A program made the translations under genes and the position numbers. A stretch of 64,000 bases of DNA. Source: CF-162 sp040882565. Lineage in GTDB: Bacteria > Chloroflexota > Dehalococcoidia > SM23-28-2 > RBG-16-64-32. The notes under the pieces are model-generated. The model had not been told where the DNA came from. It worked only from the letters and a program-made list of their open reading frames with translations, and ran no database searches. The stretch is taken from positions 52,082 through 116,081 of the forward strand of contig JBBEAZ010000019.1 in NCBI GenBank assembly GCA_040882565.1. The letters are read 5' to 3'. This document shows, piece after piece, positions 15,732 to 24,900 of this stretch. Positions within the stretch are counted from its first letter, which is position 1, and each line of letters starts with the position of its first letter.

Positions 15732-17039
15732 ATGACATATACGCTCAAGTTGCCTGAGGTCGGTGAGACCGTCACCGAGGGCACGATCGAGAAGTGGCTC
15801 AAGCAGCCGGGCGACGAGATCCAGAAATACGAGCCGATCGTCGAAATCAACACCGATAAGGTGAACGTTGAACTACCATCGCCGGTCTCCGGCACAGTCG
15901 CCGAAATCCTCGTGCAGGAAGGGGAGACCGTGCCAATCGGCGCGGCCCTCTGCACGATCAACGAAGTTGCGGGGGAGACGGCCGCCGAAATCGCGCCGCC
16001 AACGCCAACCGAAGCGCCGACAGGCGCACCCGCCGAGGAACCGGCGAAAGAGCCCGTCGCTGCCTCATCCCGGGCGAACAGCCTTCCGGCTGACCGCGGG
16101 GCCGCAGCCGGCAACGGCCGTGGCGCTCCCAACCGCGCCACGCCACGCGTCCGCAAAGTTGCGGAGGAACTCGGCGTTGATCTGGCACAGATCACAGGCA
16201 GCGGCCCCCGCGGCCGCGTCGTCGAAGAAGACGTGCGTGCGTTGGCAAAGAGCGGCGCGGCAACAGCTTTCGCCGAGAGGCCCGCGAGGGCAGCGGCTCC
16301 GAAGTCCCCGACACCAGCCGCGGACGACGAAGTCGTCGCGGTTTCCGGCATCCGCCGCACGATCGCCCAGCGCATGTCGGCCTCTGCGTTCACCGCGCCG
16401 CACGCCTGGTTAGTCGTCGAAGCGGACGTCACAGACCTTGTGAGGCTAAGGTCAGCACAAAAAGTGGCGTTCCGCGAGCGTCACGGCGTCGACCTGACTT
16501 ATCTGCCGTTCGCCGCGCACGCCGTCGCTCAGGCGCTCCTGGGCCATCCGTACCTGAATGCCACCTGGGCCGATGACCCAGACGGGGCTGGCGCCAAGAT
16601 CATCCTCAAGAAGCGCGTCAACCTCGGCGTCGCCGTCGCGACCGAGCGCGGCCTCCTCGTGCCGGTTGTTCAGAACGCCGAGCGCCTCAGCGTCACCGGT
16701 CTCGCCCTGGCGATGGCTGAACTCGGCGAGAAGGCCCGCACGAACAAGCTACAGCTGGACGATGTGCAAAACGGCACGTTCACGTTGGACAACACCGGCG
16801 CCTTCGGCTCCATCGTCTCGATGCCGATCATCAACCTCGGCCAGGCAGCGATCATCAGTCTCGAGGCGATCACGAAGCGGCCGACGGTCGTCGGCGACGA
16901 CGCGATCGCCGTGCGTTCGAAAGTGAACCTTTGCCTCTCGTTCGACCATCGCATCCTCGATGGACACCAGGCGGGCGCCTTCCTCGGCGACGTCAAGGCT
17001 CGCATGGAGGCATTTGGCCCCGATAGCGGGCTGGAGTGA
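15732..17039 (+). CDS. 2-oxoacid dehydrogenase E2 (lipoamide acyltransferase)
   Basis: A 435-residue core component that moves the acyl group from E1 to coenzyme A. It has one lipoyl domain (about 2-78) with the lipoylated Lys43 in EINTDKVNVELP, a Pro/Ala-rich linker, an E3/E1-binding domain at about 135-170 (PRVRKVAEELGVDLAQITGS), a second linker and a catalytic domain with SFDHRILDG (His406, Asp410). The domain order is standard for E2 of pyruvate or branched-chain complexes. Its stop codon overlaps the start of lipB by 4 nt, tying production of the substrate protein to the enzyme that modifies it. Confidence 0.95.
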   Translation: MTYTLKLPEVGETVTEGTIEKWLKQPGDEIQKYEPIVEINTDKVNVELPSPVSGTVAEILVQEGETVPIGAALCTINEVAGETAAEIAPPTPTEAPTGAPAEEPAKEPVAASSRANSLPADRGAAAGNGRGAPNRATPRVRKVAEELGVDLAQITGSGPRGRVVEEDVRALAKSGAATAFAERPARAAAPKSPTPAADDEVVAVSGIRRTIAQRMSASAFTAPHAWLVVEADVTDLVRLRSAQKVAFRERHGVDLTYLPFAAHAVAQALLGHPYLNATWADDPDGAGAKIILKKRVNLGVAVATERGLLVPVVQNAERLSVTGLALAMAELGEKARTNKLQLDDVQNGTFTLDNTGAFGSIVSMPIINLGQAAIISLEAITKRPTVVGDDAIAVRSKVNLCLSFDHRILDGHQAGAFLGDVKARMEAFGPDSGLE

Positions 17040-17749
17040 CGTTGTCCGGCGCTATCTGCGACTACGCCTGGCTTGGGCGCGTCGAGTACGTGGAGGCGTG
17101 GGAATACCAGCAGGACCTGGCGCGAAAACGTGCGCTGGGCGAAATCCCGGACACGCTCCTCCTCCTGGAGCATCCGCCGGTGTTCACCACCGGGCGGCGC
17201 GGCCCGGGCGAAAACCTGCGCCTCCCCGAAGAGATGCTCGGCGCGCCGCTGGTGGAGACTGACCGCGGAGGTGACATAACGTTCCACGGCCCCGGACAAC
17301 TGATCGCCTACCCGATCATCGACCTACGCGCCGCCGGCCTGTCCGTTGTCTCGTACGTGAGGGCGCTGGAGGAGACGATCATCCGCACTGTTCGTGCCTA
17401 CGGGATCGAGGGAGTCACAGAATGCGGTCTAACCGGCGTCTGGGTCGGCGACGAAAAGATCGCCGCGATCGGCGTGCGGGCGGGAAGGCCTGCAGGGACG
17501 GCCGGCGGCTGGGTGACCACGCACGGTCTCGCTCTCAACGTGAATGTCGACCTCGGCTGGTTCGCGCGGATCGTCCCCTGCGGCATCGTGGACCGCGGCG
17601 TCACGTCGATTGAGGCGCTGACCGCCGCCGCGCCCTCTCTCCAGGATGTGGCACGGACAATGGCCGGAGTGTTCGGCGAGGGGATTCGGTGCGAGATGCG
17701 TGTAAACGAATCCTTAACGTTGCACACCGCACCTTTGCGCCCGGCGTAG
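17036..17749 (+). CDS. lipB: Octanoyl-[acyl-carrier-protein]:protein octanoyltransferase
   Basis: LipB moves octanoate from acyl carrier protein to the lipoyl domains of E2 and H protein, the first step of lipoylation. The 237-residue protein has the conserved RGGDITFHGPGQL (78-89), the catalytic lysine in GDEKIAAIGVR (Lys141) and the catalytic cysteine in IVPCGIVDRGVTS (Cys182). It overlaps the end of the E2 gene. LipA, which inserts sulfur in the next step, is not in the window, so octanoylated E2 must be completed by a gene elsewhere. Confidence 0.95.
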   Translation: MTLSGAICDYAWLGRVEYVEAWEYQQDLARKRALGEIPDTLLLLEHPPVFTTGRRGPGENLRLPEEMLGAPLVETDRGGDITFHGPGQLIAYPIIDLRAAGLSVVSYVRALEETIIRTVRAYGIEGVTECGLTGVWVGDEKIAAIGVRAGRPAGTAGGWVTTHGLALNVNVDLGWFARIVPCGIVDRGVTSIEALTAAAPSLQDVARTMAGVFGEGIRCEMRVNESLTLHTAPLRPA

Positions 17750-17786
17750 TAACCAGTACCCTGAGATGCGGAACCCTTCCAGTCAT

Positions 17787-17802
17787 TGTGACGTTAGTCA
17801 CA
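17787..17802. promoter_or_regulatory. CRP/FNR-like palindromic site
   Basis: TGTGACGTTAGTCACA is a perfect palindrome that fits the CRP-family consensus TGTGA-N6-TCACA. It lies 54 nt before the start codon of the ABC exporter gene. Within the 107-nt gap after lipB there is no other obvious operator. Binding by a CRP/FNR-type regulator is inference; no such regulator is encoded in the window. Confidence 0.6.
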
Positions 17803-17856
17803 TATGGCGGACCATCGCGCAAGCGACGATAGGCGGACGAGGGGAAGGAGAAGGAT

Positions 17857-18606
17857 TTGAGTACAACAGTTATGCAGAGGGATGAGATGCGAGAGGGCAC
17901 AAATGATGGCCACGGCACGATCATTGAGGCCGTCGACGTCGTGAAGACTTACGATACCGGCAAGGTCAAGGTAAACGCCCTGCGCGGCGTCAAGCTGAGG
18001 ATCAACACGGGCGAGATGGTCGCGATCATGGGGCCATCGGGTTGCGGTAAGACAACGCTCCTGAACTGCCTCTCGGGCCTCGATGTCATCGACAGCGGCC
18101 GTGTGATCGTCGAAGGCGCCGACCTGAACCAGATGTCTGACAACAAGAAGACCGAGCACCGCGCGAAGCGCATGGGCTTCATCTTCCAGTTCTACAACCT
18201 GCTTCCCGTGCTTTCCGCCGTCGAGAACGTTGAACTTCCGCTGCTCGTCTCCGGTGTGAAAGCCAAGGAAGCCAGGCGCCGCTCGATGGAAGCGTTGGAA
18301 GTGGTGCACCTCACGGAGTGGGCAACACATCGTCCCGGTGAGCTGTCCGGCGGCCAGCGCCAACGTGTGACGATCGCCCGCGCGCTCGTCAACAACCCCG
18401 CGATCGTCTGGGGCGACGAGCCCACGGGCGATCTCGACAGCGTCACTGCCGGCGAGATCATGGACCTGCTCACAGGCCTCAACCAGGAACACCACCAGAC
18501 ATTCGTGCTCGTCACCCACGACTCTGGTATCGCCTCCCGTACGCGGCGCATCATCCGCATGCAGGACGGCCAGATCGTCAGCGACGAGGCAACCGCGGCG
18601 GAATAA
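17857..18606 (+). CDS. ABC transporter ATP-binding protein (MacB/LolD type)
   Basis: A 249-residue ATPase. The Walker A motif is GPSGCGKTT (59-67), the signature LSGGQRQRVTIARAL follows, and Walker B is IVWGDEPTGDLDS, all as in the MacB/LolD/FtsE-like group that works with FtsX-fold permeases. The first 20 or so residues are an unusual charged extension. The start is TTG after a strong GGGGAAGGAG ribosome-binding site. The partner permease begins 3 nt after the stop. The pair probably exports or extracts a lipid, peptide or drug by mechanotransmission; the substrate is unknown. Confidence 0.92.
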   Translation: MSTTVMQRDEMREGTNDGHGTIIEAVDVVKTYDTGKVKVNALRGVKLRINTGEMVAIMGPSGCGKTTLLNCLSGLDVIDSGRVIVEGADLNQMSDNKKTEHRAKRMGFIFQFYNLLPVLSAVENVELPLLVSGVKAKEARRRSMEALEVVHLTEWATHRPGELSGGQRQRVTIARALVNNPAIVWGDEPTGDLDSVTAGEIMDLLTGLNQEHHQTFVLVTHDSGIASRTRRIIRMQDGQIVSDEATAAE

Positions 18607-18609
18607 ACG

Positions 18610-21609
18610 ATGGATGCGCTCTTCGGTCTATCCATGAACACGATCATGATCGTGTTGCTCGCTACGCTCGTCGTCGCGCTCAGCGTCGTCGCGCTGATGT
18701 TCCTGCGCAACCGGATCGTCTTCCTGATGGGCGTCCGCAACATCCCTCGCCGTCGCTCTCAGACCATCCTCATCGTCGTTGGCCTGATGCTCAGCACGGT
18801 CATAATCACCGCCGCCTTCAGCACCGGTGACACCGTCGACTACAGCATCACGAAGCAGACATACGATCTAGCAGGCCACTCTGACATTCTCCTCGACGGC
18901 GAGGTCGGCTCCGAGCAGGCCACGTCTCCGGACGCGAACGACACGAACATCGCCGGCGACGAGTACCGTCGCTTCCTCGCCGCGGCTGACGAGGCCAACC
19001 TCGATCATGTCGATGGTTACGTCGGCGCGTTGTCCGAACAGGTGCCCGTTATCGACGCCAACACAAACCTCAGCGAGCCCAGCGTCGCTCTCATGGGCGT
19101 CGATCCCGACCGTCTGGACGCGTTTCCGGACATTGTCGACGCTAACACCGGTGACGTGCTGAGCCTGGCGGACCTCCCGGAAGAGGAGGTGTACTTAAAC
19201 GAGAGCGCGGCCGACGAGCTCGACGCCAAGGCCGGCGATGTCTTGAAGGTCTTCGTGCAGGGCCAGCCTATTGAGCTCACGGTCAAGGCGATCGTGCGCG
19301 ACACCCTGATCACCGGGGCTACCTTCTTCGGCGCGCAGGAAGGGGCGGTCATGCCGCTTCCGGTCGTGAGAGATATCTTCGACGAGGATGAAGTCACCGT
19401 CATCCTAATCTCCGCGACCGGCGGCATCCGCGATACGCTCGACTCGACCAAGCTCGCCGAGACCGAGGTGCAGGACCTCATCCGTCAGGACCGCCTCCGC
19501 ATGGAGGTCAGCGACACGAAGGTTGACTTCGTCGAACTGGCCGAGGAAGTCGGCAACTTCATGACGACGTTCTTCCTGCTCCTCGGGATGTTCTCCATCG
19601 GCGCTGGCATGCTCCTCATCGTGATGATCTTTGTGATGCTCGCGGCCGAGCGGAAGTCTGAGATGGGCATGGCGCGCGCTGTCGGCATGAAGCGCATGCA
19701 CCTGATCGAGATGTTCCTCGCGGAAGGCACGGGCTACAACATCGGCTCGGCGTTCGTTGGTGTCGTGATCGGCGTGGGTGTTGCATTCGCGCTGACCACC
19801 GCCGCATCGTCCATTTTCGAAACGTTTGGGTTCACCTTCACGCCGCACGTTACGCTGCGGACTGTCATCGTTTCGTTCTGCCTCGGCGTGGTTCTGACGT
19901 TTGTCACCGTGACGTTCTCATCCTGGCGGACCTCGAATCTCAACATCGTGGCCGCGATCCGCGACATCTCCGAGACGTCGACCAAGCGCATGGGCTGGCG
20001 CGGTCTCACACTCTGGGCGCTGGCGATCCTTTTCGGCACGTTCACGTTCTGGTTAGGGATCAACAACAACAGCGCCTTCCCATTCGCCTTCGGCTTCTCC
20101 CTCGTGAGCATGGGGATAGCGGTGCTCCTGGCCCACATTGGCGCTCACGCGCGTACGACGTACACAGCGATGGGCCTGCTACTGCTCCTCTTCTGGGGCC
20201 TCACCGCCGGCAACCGCCTGGAATGGCTCTTCGGCACGCTGAACGGTGACATCGAGATGTTCTTCCTCAGCGCTGTGGCAATGGTTACGGCCTCGACATT
20301 CGTCCTGATCTACAACCTCGATATCTTCCTCGCGCTGGTCGAGCGCACGGGCGGCCTCTTCAGCGGGATCCTGCCTGCGCTGCGCACCGCTGTTGCCTAC
20401 CCCATGGCTAACCGCTTCCGCACGGGCATGACACTCGCGATGATCTCGCTCGTCGTCTTCGCGCTCACGATGATGTCCTCGATGAACCTCAATTACGACC
20501 GGCTGTTCCTGCAGGACAATTCTCGCGGCGGCTGGGACGTACAAGTCATCGAGAACCCCAACAATCCGCTTCCCAGTCTGAAGGAGGCACTGGAGCAGGC
20601 CGATCCACCGGTCGCGTCCGAGATCATGGCGGAGGGCGGCGTGATGATCGCCGGATTCGACAGCGCAACTGAGGTTTCGCAGGATGGAGGCGAAAGCTGG
20701 GACGACTACATGGTGCGTGGCCTTACCGAAGGCTTTATCGACAACGGCAGCGTCCCGCTCGACCTCCTCGCCCGCGGCTACGATGATCCGGACGCCGTTT
20801 GGCAGGCACTCAAAACCGACCCGGATGTCGCCGTCATCGACCGCTTCACCGTCGAAGGTGGATTCGGCCCGAGCGAGTTCCACCTCGATGGTGTGGAAAC
20901 CGGCGCAGATACCTTTGAGGCGCCGACCATCACCGTCCGCGACTCCACCACCGGCGATGCACGCGATGTAAGGATCATCGGCATCATTGCCTTCGGGGCC
21001 AGCAACAACTTCACCGGCGTCTTCATCAATGAGGATGCCTTCGTGCAGACGTTCGGTGAGCCCGAACTCAACATTCACTACGCTGCGCTGACAAACCCGG
21101 GCGACGCCAAAGAGGTCGCCCGGCAGATCGAAGCAGCGCTCGTCACCACGGGCGCGCAGGCCGACTCGCTGAGAGAGATCGCCGAGGAGCAGAACGCGCT
21201 CTCTCGCAACTTCCTCTACCTGATGCAGGCGTTCATGGGCCTCGGCCTCGTAGTCGGCATCGCCGCCATCGGCGTAGTCGCCTTCCGGACCGTCGTCGAG
21301 CGCCGTCAACAGATCGGTATGTTGCGAGCCATCGGCTACAAGCGGAGCACCGTCTCGTTGAGCTTCCTGATGGAGTCGTCCTTCGTGACGGTGGTGGGGG
21401 TCACCGCCGGCAACATCCTCGGCCTCTGGCTCGCCTACTTCCTCGTGACGAGCGACGACTTCCCCGGCGACGGTAACAACTTCTACATCCCGTGGCTCGA
21501 GATCACGGTCATATCCACCCTAACCGTCGTCGCCTCGCTACTGATGACGCTGATCCCCGCCCGCCAGGCCGCAAGCGTCCCTACGGCCGAAGCGCTGCGT
21601 TACGAATAG
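18610..21609 (+). CDS. FtsX-like ABC transporter permease, double-length
   Basis: A 999-residue membrane protein with two FtsX-type units. The N-terminus has hydrophobic segments at about 10-32 and 50-70, then an extracytoplasmic domain, then a bundle of three spans near 315-440. A central group of spans (about 475-610) is followed by a second large soluble domain and a last set of three spans beginning near 865. The cytoplasmic coupling sequences ERKSEMGMARAVGMKR and ERRQQIGMLRAIGYKR, one in each half, mark the two units. It must work with the ATPase encoded directly upstream. Similar tandem FtsX permeases are common in Gram-positive and monoderm lineages. Confidence 0.9.
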   Translation: MDALFGLSMNTIMIVLLATLVVALSVVALMFLRNRIVFLMGVRNIPRRRSQTILIVVGLMLSTVIITAAFSTGDTVDYSITKQTYDLAGHSDILLDGEVGSEQATSPDANDTNIAGDEYRRFLAAADEANLDHVDGYVGALSEQVPVIDANTNLSEPSVALMGVDPDRLDAFPDIVDANTGDVLSLADLPEEEVYLNESAADELDAKAGDVLKVFVQGQPIELTVKAIVRDTLITGATFFGAQEGAVMPLPVVRDIFDEDEVTVILISATGGIRDTLDSTKLAETEVQDLIRQDRLRMEVSDTKVDFVELAEEVGNFMTTFFLLLGMFSIGAGMLLIVMIFVMLAAERKSEMGMARAVGMKRMHLIEMFLAEGTGYNIGSAFVGVVIGVGVAFALTTAASSIFETFGFTFTPHVTLRTVIVSFCLGVVLTFVTVTFSSWRTSNLNIVAAIRDISETSTKRMGWRGLTLWALAILFGTFTFWLGINNNSAFPFAFGFSLVSMGIAVLLAHIGAHARTTYTAMGLLLLLFWGLTAGNRLEWLFGTLNGDIEMFFLSAVAMVTASTFVLIYNLDIFLALVERTGGLFSGILPALRTAVAYPMANRFRTGMTLAMISLVVFALTMMSSMNLNYDRLFLQDNSRGGWDVQVIENPNNPLPSLKEALEQADPPVASEIMAEGGVMIAGFDSATEVSQDGGESWDDYMVRGLTEGFIDNGSVPLDLLARGYDDPDAVWQALKTDPDVAVIDRFTVEGGFGPSEFHLDGVETGADTFEAPTITVRDSTTGDARDVRIIGIIAFGASNNFTGVFINEDAFVQTFGEPELNIHYAALTNPGDAKEVARQIEAALVTTGAQADSLREIAEEQNALSRNFLYLMQAFMGLGLVVGIAAIGVVAFRTVVERRQQIGMLRAIGYKRSTVSLSFLMESSFVTVVGVTAGNILGLWLAYFLVTSDDFPGDGNNFYIPWLEITVISTLTVVASLLMTLIPARQAASVPTAEALRYE

Positions 21610-21615
21610 GCTGCG

Positions 21616-22818
21616 CTAAGGAATGACGCCCCGCTCCTTGAGCGGGATGATCTGGTCCCAGTCGTAGCCCAGCTCCAACAACACCTCTTCGGTGTGCTGG
21701 CCGAGTTCCGGCGCCGCGCGGCTTGGCGCCCACTGCGTCTCCGAGAAGTCCGCCGGCGTGGCGACCATCTCCAGCGGGCCGTCGGCGCCCGGCACCTGCA
21801 CGAACGCGCCGGCCTCGCGGACCATCGGGTCAGCCGACAACTCATGCGGATAGTTGACCGGGGCCCACCAAACGTCGTTGGCCTTGAACGCCTCTGCCCA
21901 CTCCGCCATGGGCTTCTTCGCGAAGACGCGGTCGAGTTCCCGGACGAAAGCGGGGCCGTTGGCTCGCCGCGTATCGATGTTGGCGAAGCGCTTGTCCGTC
22001 AGCAGGTCCTCGCGGCCGAGAGCGCGGCACAGGTCGGGCCAGTGCCGGTCGGCCTGCAGCAGGAGCAGCCAGAACCACCTCCCGTCGCCGGCCTTGTAGC
22101 AATCGATGATCGGGTTGATGGCGTGCTCGCGGTCGTACGTGACGACGGGGATGCCGAGCCGAAGCGACAACATGACGTCCCAGCCGATCATGTAGACGCC
22201 GACCCTCACCAGCGGCACCGAGACGTGTTGCCCCAGGCCCGTCTTCTCGCGGTTGAAGAGCGCCGCGCAGACCGCCCCGGCGCACATCTGGCCCGTCATG
22301 TGGTCGCCCATGCCGCCGCGCTGCTGCGGGATCTCGCCGCCCGGCGCGGTCAGTGACATCCCCACGCCGGCCTGCGACCAGAACGCGCCGATGTCGTACG
22401 CGGCTGTGTCGCGCGCTTCGGTGTTCGGGCCGTAGCCAGTAACCTGCCCATAAACGAGGCGCGGGAAGCGCTCGTGCAGCGTCTCGTAGTCGAGGCCGTG
22501 CTCCTTGAGCACCCGTGGCCGGTTGTTCGTCACGAAGACGTCTGCCTGCTCGATCAACTGATAAGCGATCTCGCGGGCTTCGGTGTGATTCAGGTCGAGC
22601 GCGACGCTGCGCTTGTTCCGGTTATCCAGCTCGAAAGGCGGGTTGAGCGCCGCGGCGGCGCCAAGGACGGAGGCGAACAGCCCACGGAAGGGGTCGCCGG
22701 TGGGCGGCTCGATCTTGATCACTTCGGCGCCCCAATCGCCCAGCATCGCCGCGCAGGACGGCCCCGCGACCCACAAGCCCATCTCCACCACCTTTATTCC
22801 TGCGAGAGGCCCGGCCAT
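21616..22818 (-). CDS. CaiB/BaiF family (type III) CoA-transferase
   Basis: A 400-residue enzyme that transfers coenzyme A between carboxylic acids. The opening MAGPLAGIKVVEMGLWVAGP and the GAEVIKIEPPTGDPFR segment are family hallmarks, and the catalytic Asp is expected in TAAYDIGAFWSQAGVG. Substrates in this family range from carnitine to oxalate and bile acids, so none is assigned. The ATG 7 nt after AAGGAG was taken as start instead of one 15 codons upstream. It is convergent with the ABC permease gene, only 6 bp away. Confidence 0.9.
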   Translation of the reverse strand: MAGPLAGIKVVEMGLWVAGPSCAAMLGDWGAEVIKIEPPTGDPFRGLFASVLGAAAALNPPFELDNRNKRSVALDLNHTEAREIAYQLIEQADVFVTNNRPRVLKEHGLDYETLHERFPRLVYGQVTGYGPNTEARDTAAYDIGAFWSQAGVGMSLTAPGGEIPQQRGGMGDHMTGQMCAGAVCAALFNREKTGLGQHVSVPLVRVGVYMIGWDVMLSLRLGIPVVTYDREHAINPIIDCYKAGDGRWFWLLLLQADRHWPDLCRALGREDLLTDKRFANIDTRRANGPAFVRELDRVFAKKPMAEWAEAFKANDVWWAPVNYPHELSADPMVREAGAFVQVPGADGPLEMVATPADFSETQWAPSRAAPELGQHTEEVLLELGYDWDQIIPLKERGVIP

Positions 22819-22923
22819 ACGATGCTCCTTTCGATGCCGCCACTCAGAAGGCGATGCGCGCATTGTAGCGAGCGGCCTGATTCGCCCGCAAGGAAGAGGG
22901 AAACGGCGACGTGGCCGCGCGAG

Positions 22924-23516
22924 TCACACTCGGCGGTGGTTGATCGCCGCCGGCACGCGAGCGAAATCCGCCGAGGCGATCCACTCGCGCACTTCGGGCT
23001 CCCGGTCGGGCAGCGCGCGGAGGATGTCCTGCGTGTGCTTCGGATCGTGCAAGGCGATCGACCAGAGCAGGTCTTCCAGCGCCACTGTGGTCGCCGGCAG
23101 GTCGATCACCTTGCGGTCTCCCCCGAACGGGATCATCATGCTGACCCGCTCGTCGGGCAGCGCCTCTAGGATCCGCTCGTAGTAAGCGCGATACCGCGCT
23201 CCCTCGGCGAACAACTCATCGACAGACGCGCCGTTGCGCGCTTCTCGACAATCGCCTCGTTCCACTCATCGATGTCGAACGGCCGCGGCGGTTCGACGTC
23301 AATGCTCGGCGCGTCCGTCATCCCCACCAGCGGAGCGAAGAAACGGCACAGCAGGCCGTCGATCGTGCAGAGGTGGGCGATGTAGCCGTGGACCGTCCAG
23401 GGCGCGCCCGGCACTTGTGTCGACAGCTCGTCATCCGAGAGCGACCGGCAGAACGCCTCGAACCGCTCGCGGTGGCGCGCCATCTCCTCAAGCAGGGCGG
23501 CAGTGCGTGAACCCAT
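22924..23516 (-). pseudogene. DinB / maleylpyruvate-isomerase-like gene split by a frameshift
   Basis: The first part (to about codon 93) reads as a DinB-like four-helix protein of the TIGR03083 type: LEEMARHRERFEAFCRSLSDDEL, then APWTVHGYIAHLCTIDGLL with a likely metal-binding His. Similarity continues in another frame from NGASVDELFAEGARYRAYYE to the end, including IALHDPKHTQDI. The two frames meet at GCGCGC (23236-23241); removing one GC pair restores a single frame of 196 codons plus stop. This is either a recent mutation or a sequencing error. A TAGACT box ends 7 nt before the ATG. If intact, it would be a metal- and thiol-dependent transferase or isomerase. Confidence 0.75.
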
Positions 23517-23587
23517 GCGCCGGAGTCTATCACGCCTGAACAGCGCGAAAAAACGACCTGTGCGAGGTCGTATTTGTATCTGAAAAG

Positions 23588-23662
23588 TGGTGCCGGGGGG
23601 CAGATTTGAACTGCCGACACCGCGGTTTTCAGCCGCGTGCTCTACCCCTGAGCTACCCCGGC
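23588..23662 (-). tRNA. tRNA-Phe (GAA anticodon)
   Basis: A complete 75-nt tRNA with encoded CCA. The acceptor arms GCCGGGG and CCCCGGC pair perfectly, the anticodon loop reads CTGAAAA (anticodon GAA), and the T arm has AGTTCAAATCT. A TAGAAT box on the same strand (23673-23678) ends 10 nt before the 5' end. Confidence 0.95.
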
Positions 23663-23750
23663 ACGAATTTCCATTCTATGGGCTGCGTTTTGGCGGACGC
23701 AAGGCGCGCGGCGCCGGTGCGGGCGGTAGAATCGGCGCTGGAGGACCGCC

Positions 23751-24863
23751 ATGCGCGTCGGCACCATCAAGGAAACGAAAGTCGAGGAGTACCGGGTTGG
23801 TCTCACTCCTGCGGGAGTGCAGGCACTGGTCGCGGCCGGGCACGAGGCCGTCGTGCAGAGCGGCGCCGGCGTCGGCTCGGGCTTCTCAGACGCTGATTAC
23901 GCTGCGGCCGGCGCCCACCTCCTCAGCAGCGCGGAAGCGGTCGTGGCCGGTGTCGATCTGCTCGTCAAAGTGAAGGAGATTCTTCAGCCCGAGTACCCTC
24001 TCCTGAGGCCGGGCCTGCTGCTGTTCACCTACCTGCACCTCGCTCCAGAGCCCGAACTGACGCGGCAGCTTCTCGAATCCCGCACGAACGCCATCGCGTA
24101 CGAGACCGTGCGCCGCGAAGACGGCTCGCTTCCCTTGTTGATCCCAATGAGCCAGGTCGCAGGACGGATGGCCGGGGAGGTCGCCGCGCAGCACCTCAAG
24201 AAGCCGGGCCCCGGCCGCGGCAAGCTGCTCGGTGGCATCCCCGGCGTCGCACCGGCTCGCGCGCTCGTCGTCGGCAGCGGCAATGTCGGAACAGCAGCGA
24301 CCAGAGTGCTGACGGGGCTCGGAGCGAGCGTGACCGTCACCGCCCCGGATCCGCAGCACCTTGTCACGCTCGAGTCTCAGTTCGCCGGCCGTATCGCGAC
24401 GCGTGTCACCAGCTCAGCCGTTATCCGCGAGGAGTTGGCAGGCGCCGACATCCTGATTGGCGCCGTGCTCGTGCCGGGCGGCATCGCCCCCAAGCTCGTC
24501 AGCCGGGATCTGGTGCGCTCGATGGGCGCGGGTGCTGTGATCGTCGACGTCTGCATCGACCAGGGCGGCATCTGCGAGACGTCTCGGCCGACGACGCACA
24601 GCGACCCGGTGTACGTCGAAGAGGGGGTCGTCCACTACTGCGTGCCGAACATGCCCGGCGCCGTCCCCCGCTCCTCGACCGAAGCGTTGACCGGCGCAAC
24701 TCTACCGTACGTCCTCAAGGTTGCCAACGAGGGCCTCGGGGGGCTGAAGGCTGACCCCTCGCTCGCCGCTGGTGTCTGCACGATCGACGGCAAGCTAGTG
24801 AGCGAGGCTGTTGCCTGGGCGCAGGGCCTGGAGTACACACCGCTGAGCGAGGTCCTCGCGTAG
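23751..24863 (+). CDS. ald: Alanine dehydrogenase
   Basis: A 370-residue NAD-dependent enzyme that interconverts alanine and pyruvate plus ammonia. The N-terminal domain opens with MRVGTIKETKVEEYRVGLTP, as in the AlaDH/PNT family, and contains LLVKVKEI with the substrate-binding Lys. The Rossmann motif is ALVVGSGNVGTAA, and the C-terminal VPNMPGAVPRSSTEALTGATLPYV is characteristic of Ald rather than of transhydrogenase or saccharopine dehydrogenase. A GGAGGA ribosome-binding site lies 5 nt before the ATG, with a TAGAAT box further upstream. It may feed pyruvate to, or draw it from, the oxoacid dehydrogenase pathway. Confidence 0.93.
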   Translation: MRVGTIKETKVEEYRVGLTPAGVQALVAAGHEAVVQSGAGVGSGFSDADYAAAGAHLLSSAEAVVAGVDLLVKVKEILQPEYPLLRPGLLLFTYLHLAPEPELTRQLLESRTNAIAYETVRREDGSLPLLIPMSQVAGRMAGEVAAQHLKKPGPGRGKLLGGIPGVAPARALVVGSGNVGTAATRVLTGLGASVTVTAPDPQHLVTLESQFAGRIATRVTSSAVIREELAGADILIGAVLVPGGIAPKLVSRDLVRSMGAGAVIVDVCIDQGGICETSRPTTHSDPVYVEEGVVHYCVPNMPGAVPRSSTEALTGATLPYVLKVANEGLGGLKADPSLAAGVCTIDGKLVSEAVAWAQGLEYTPLSEVLA

Positions 24864-24900
24864 AGCAAAACACCGCTTGTGCTATGATTCACTAACGAAA

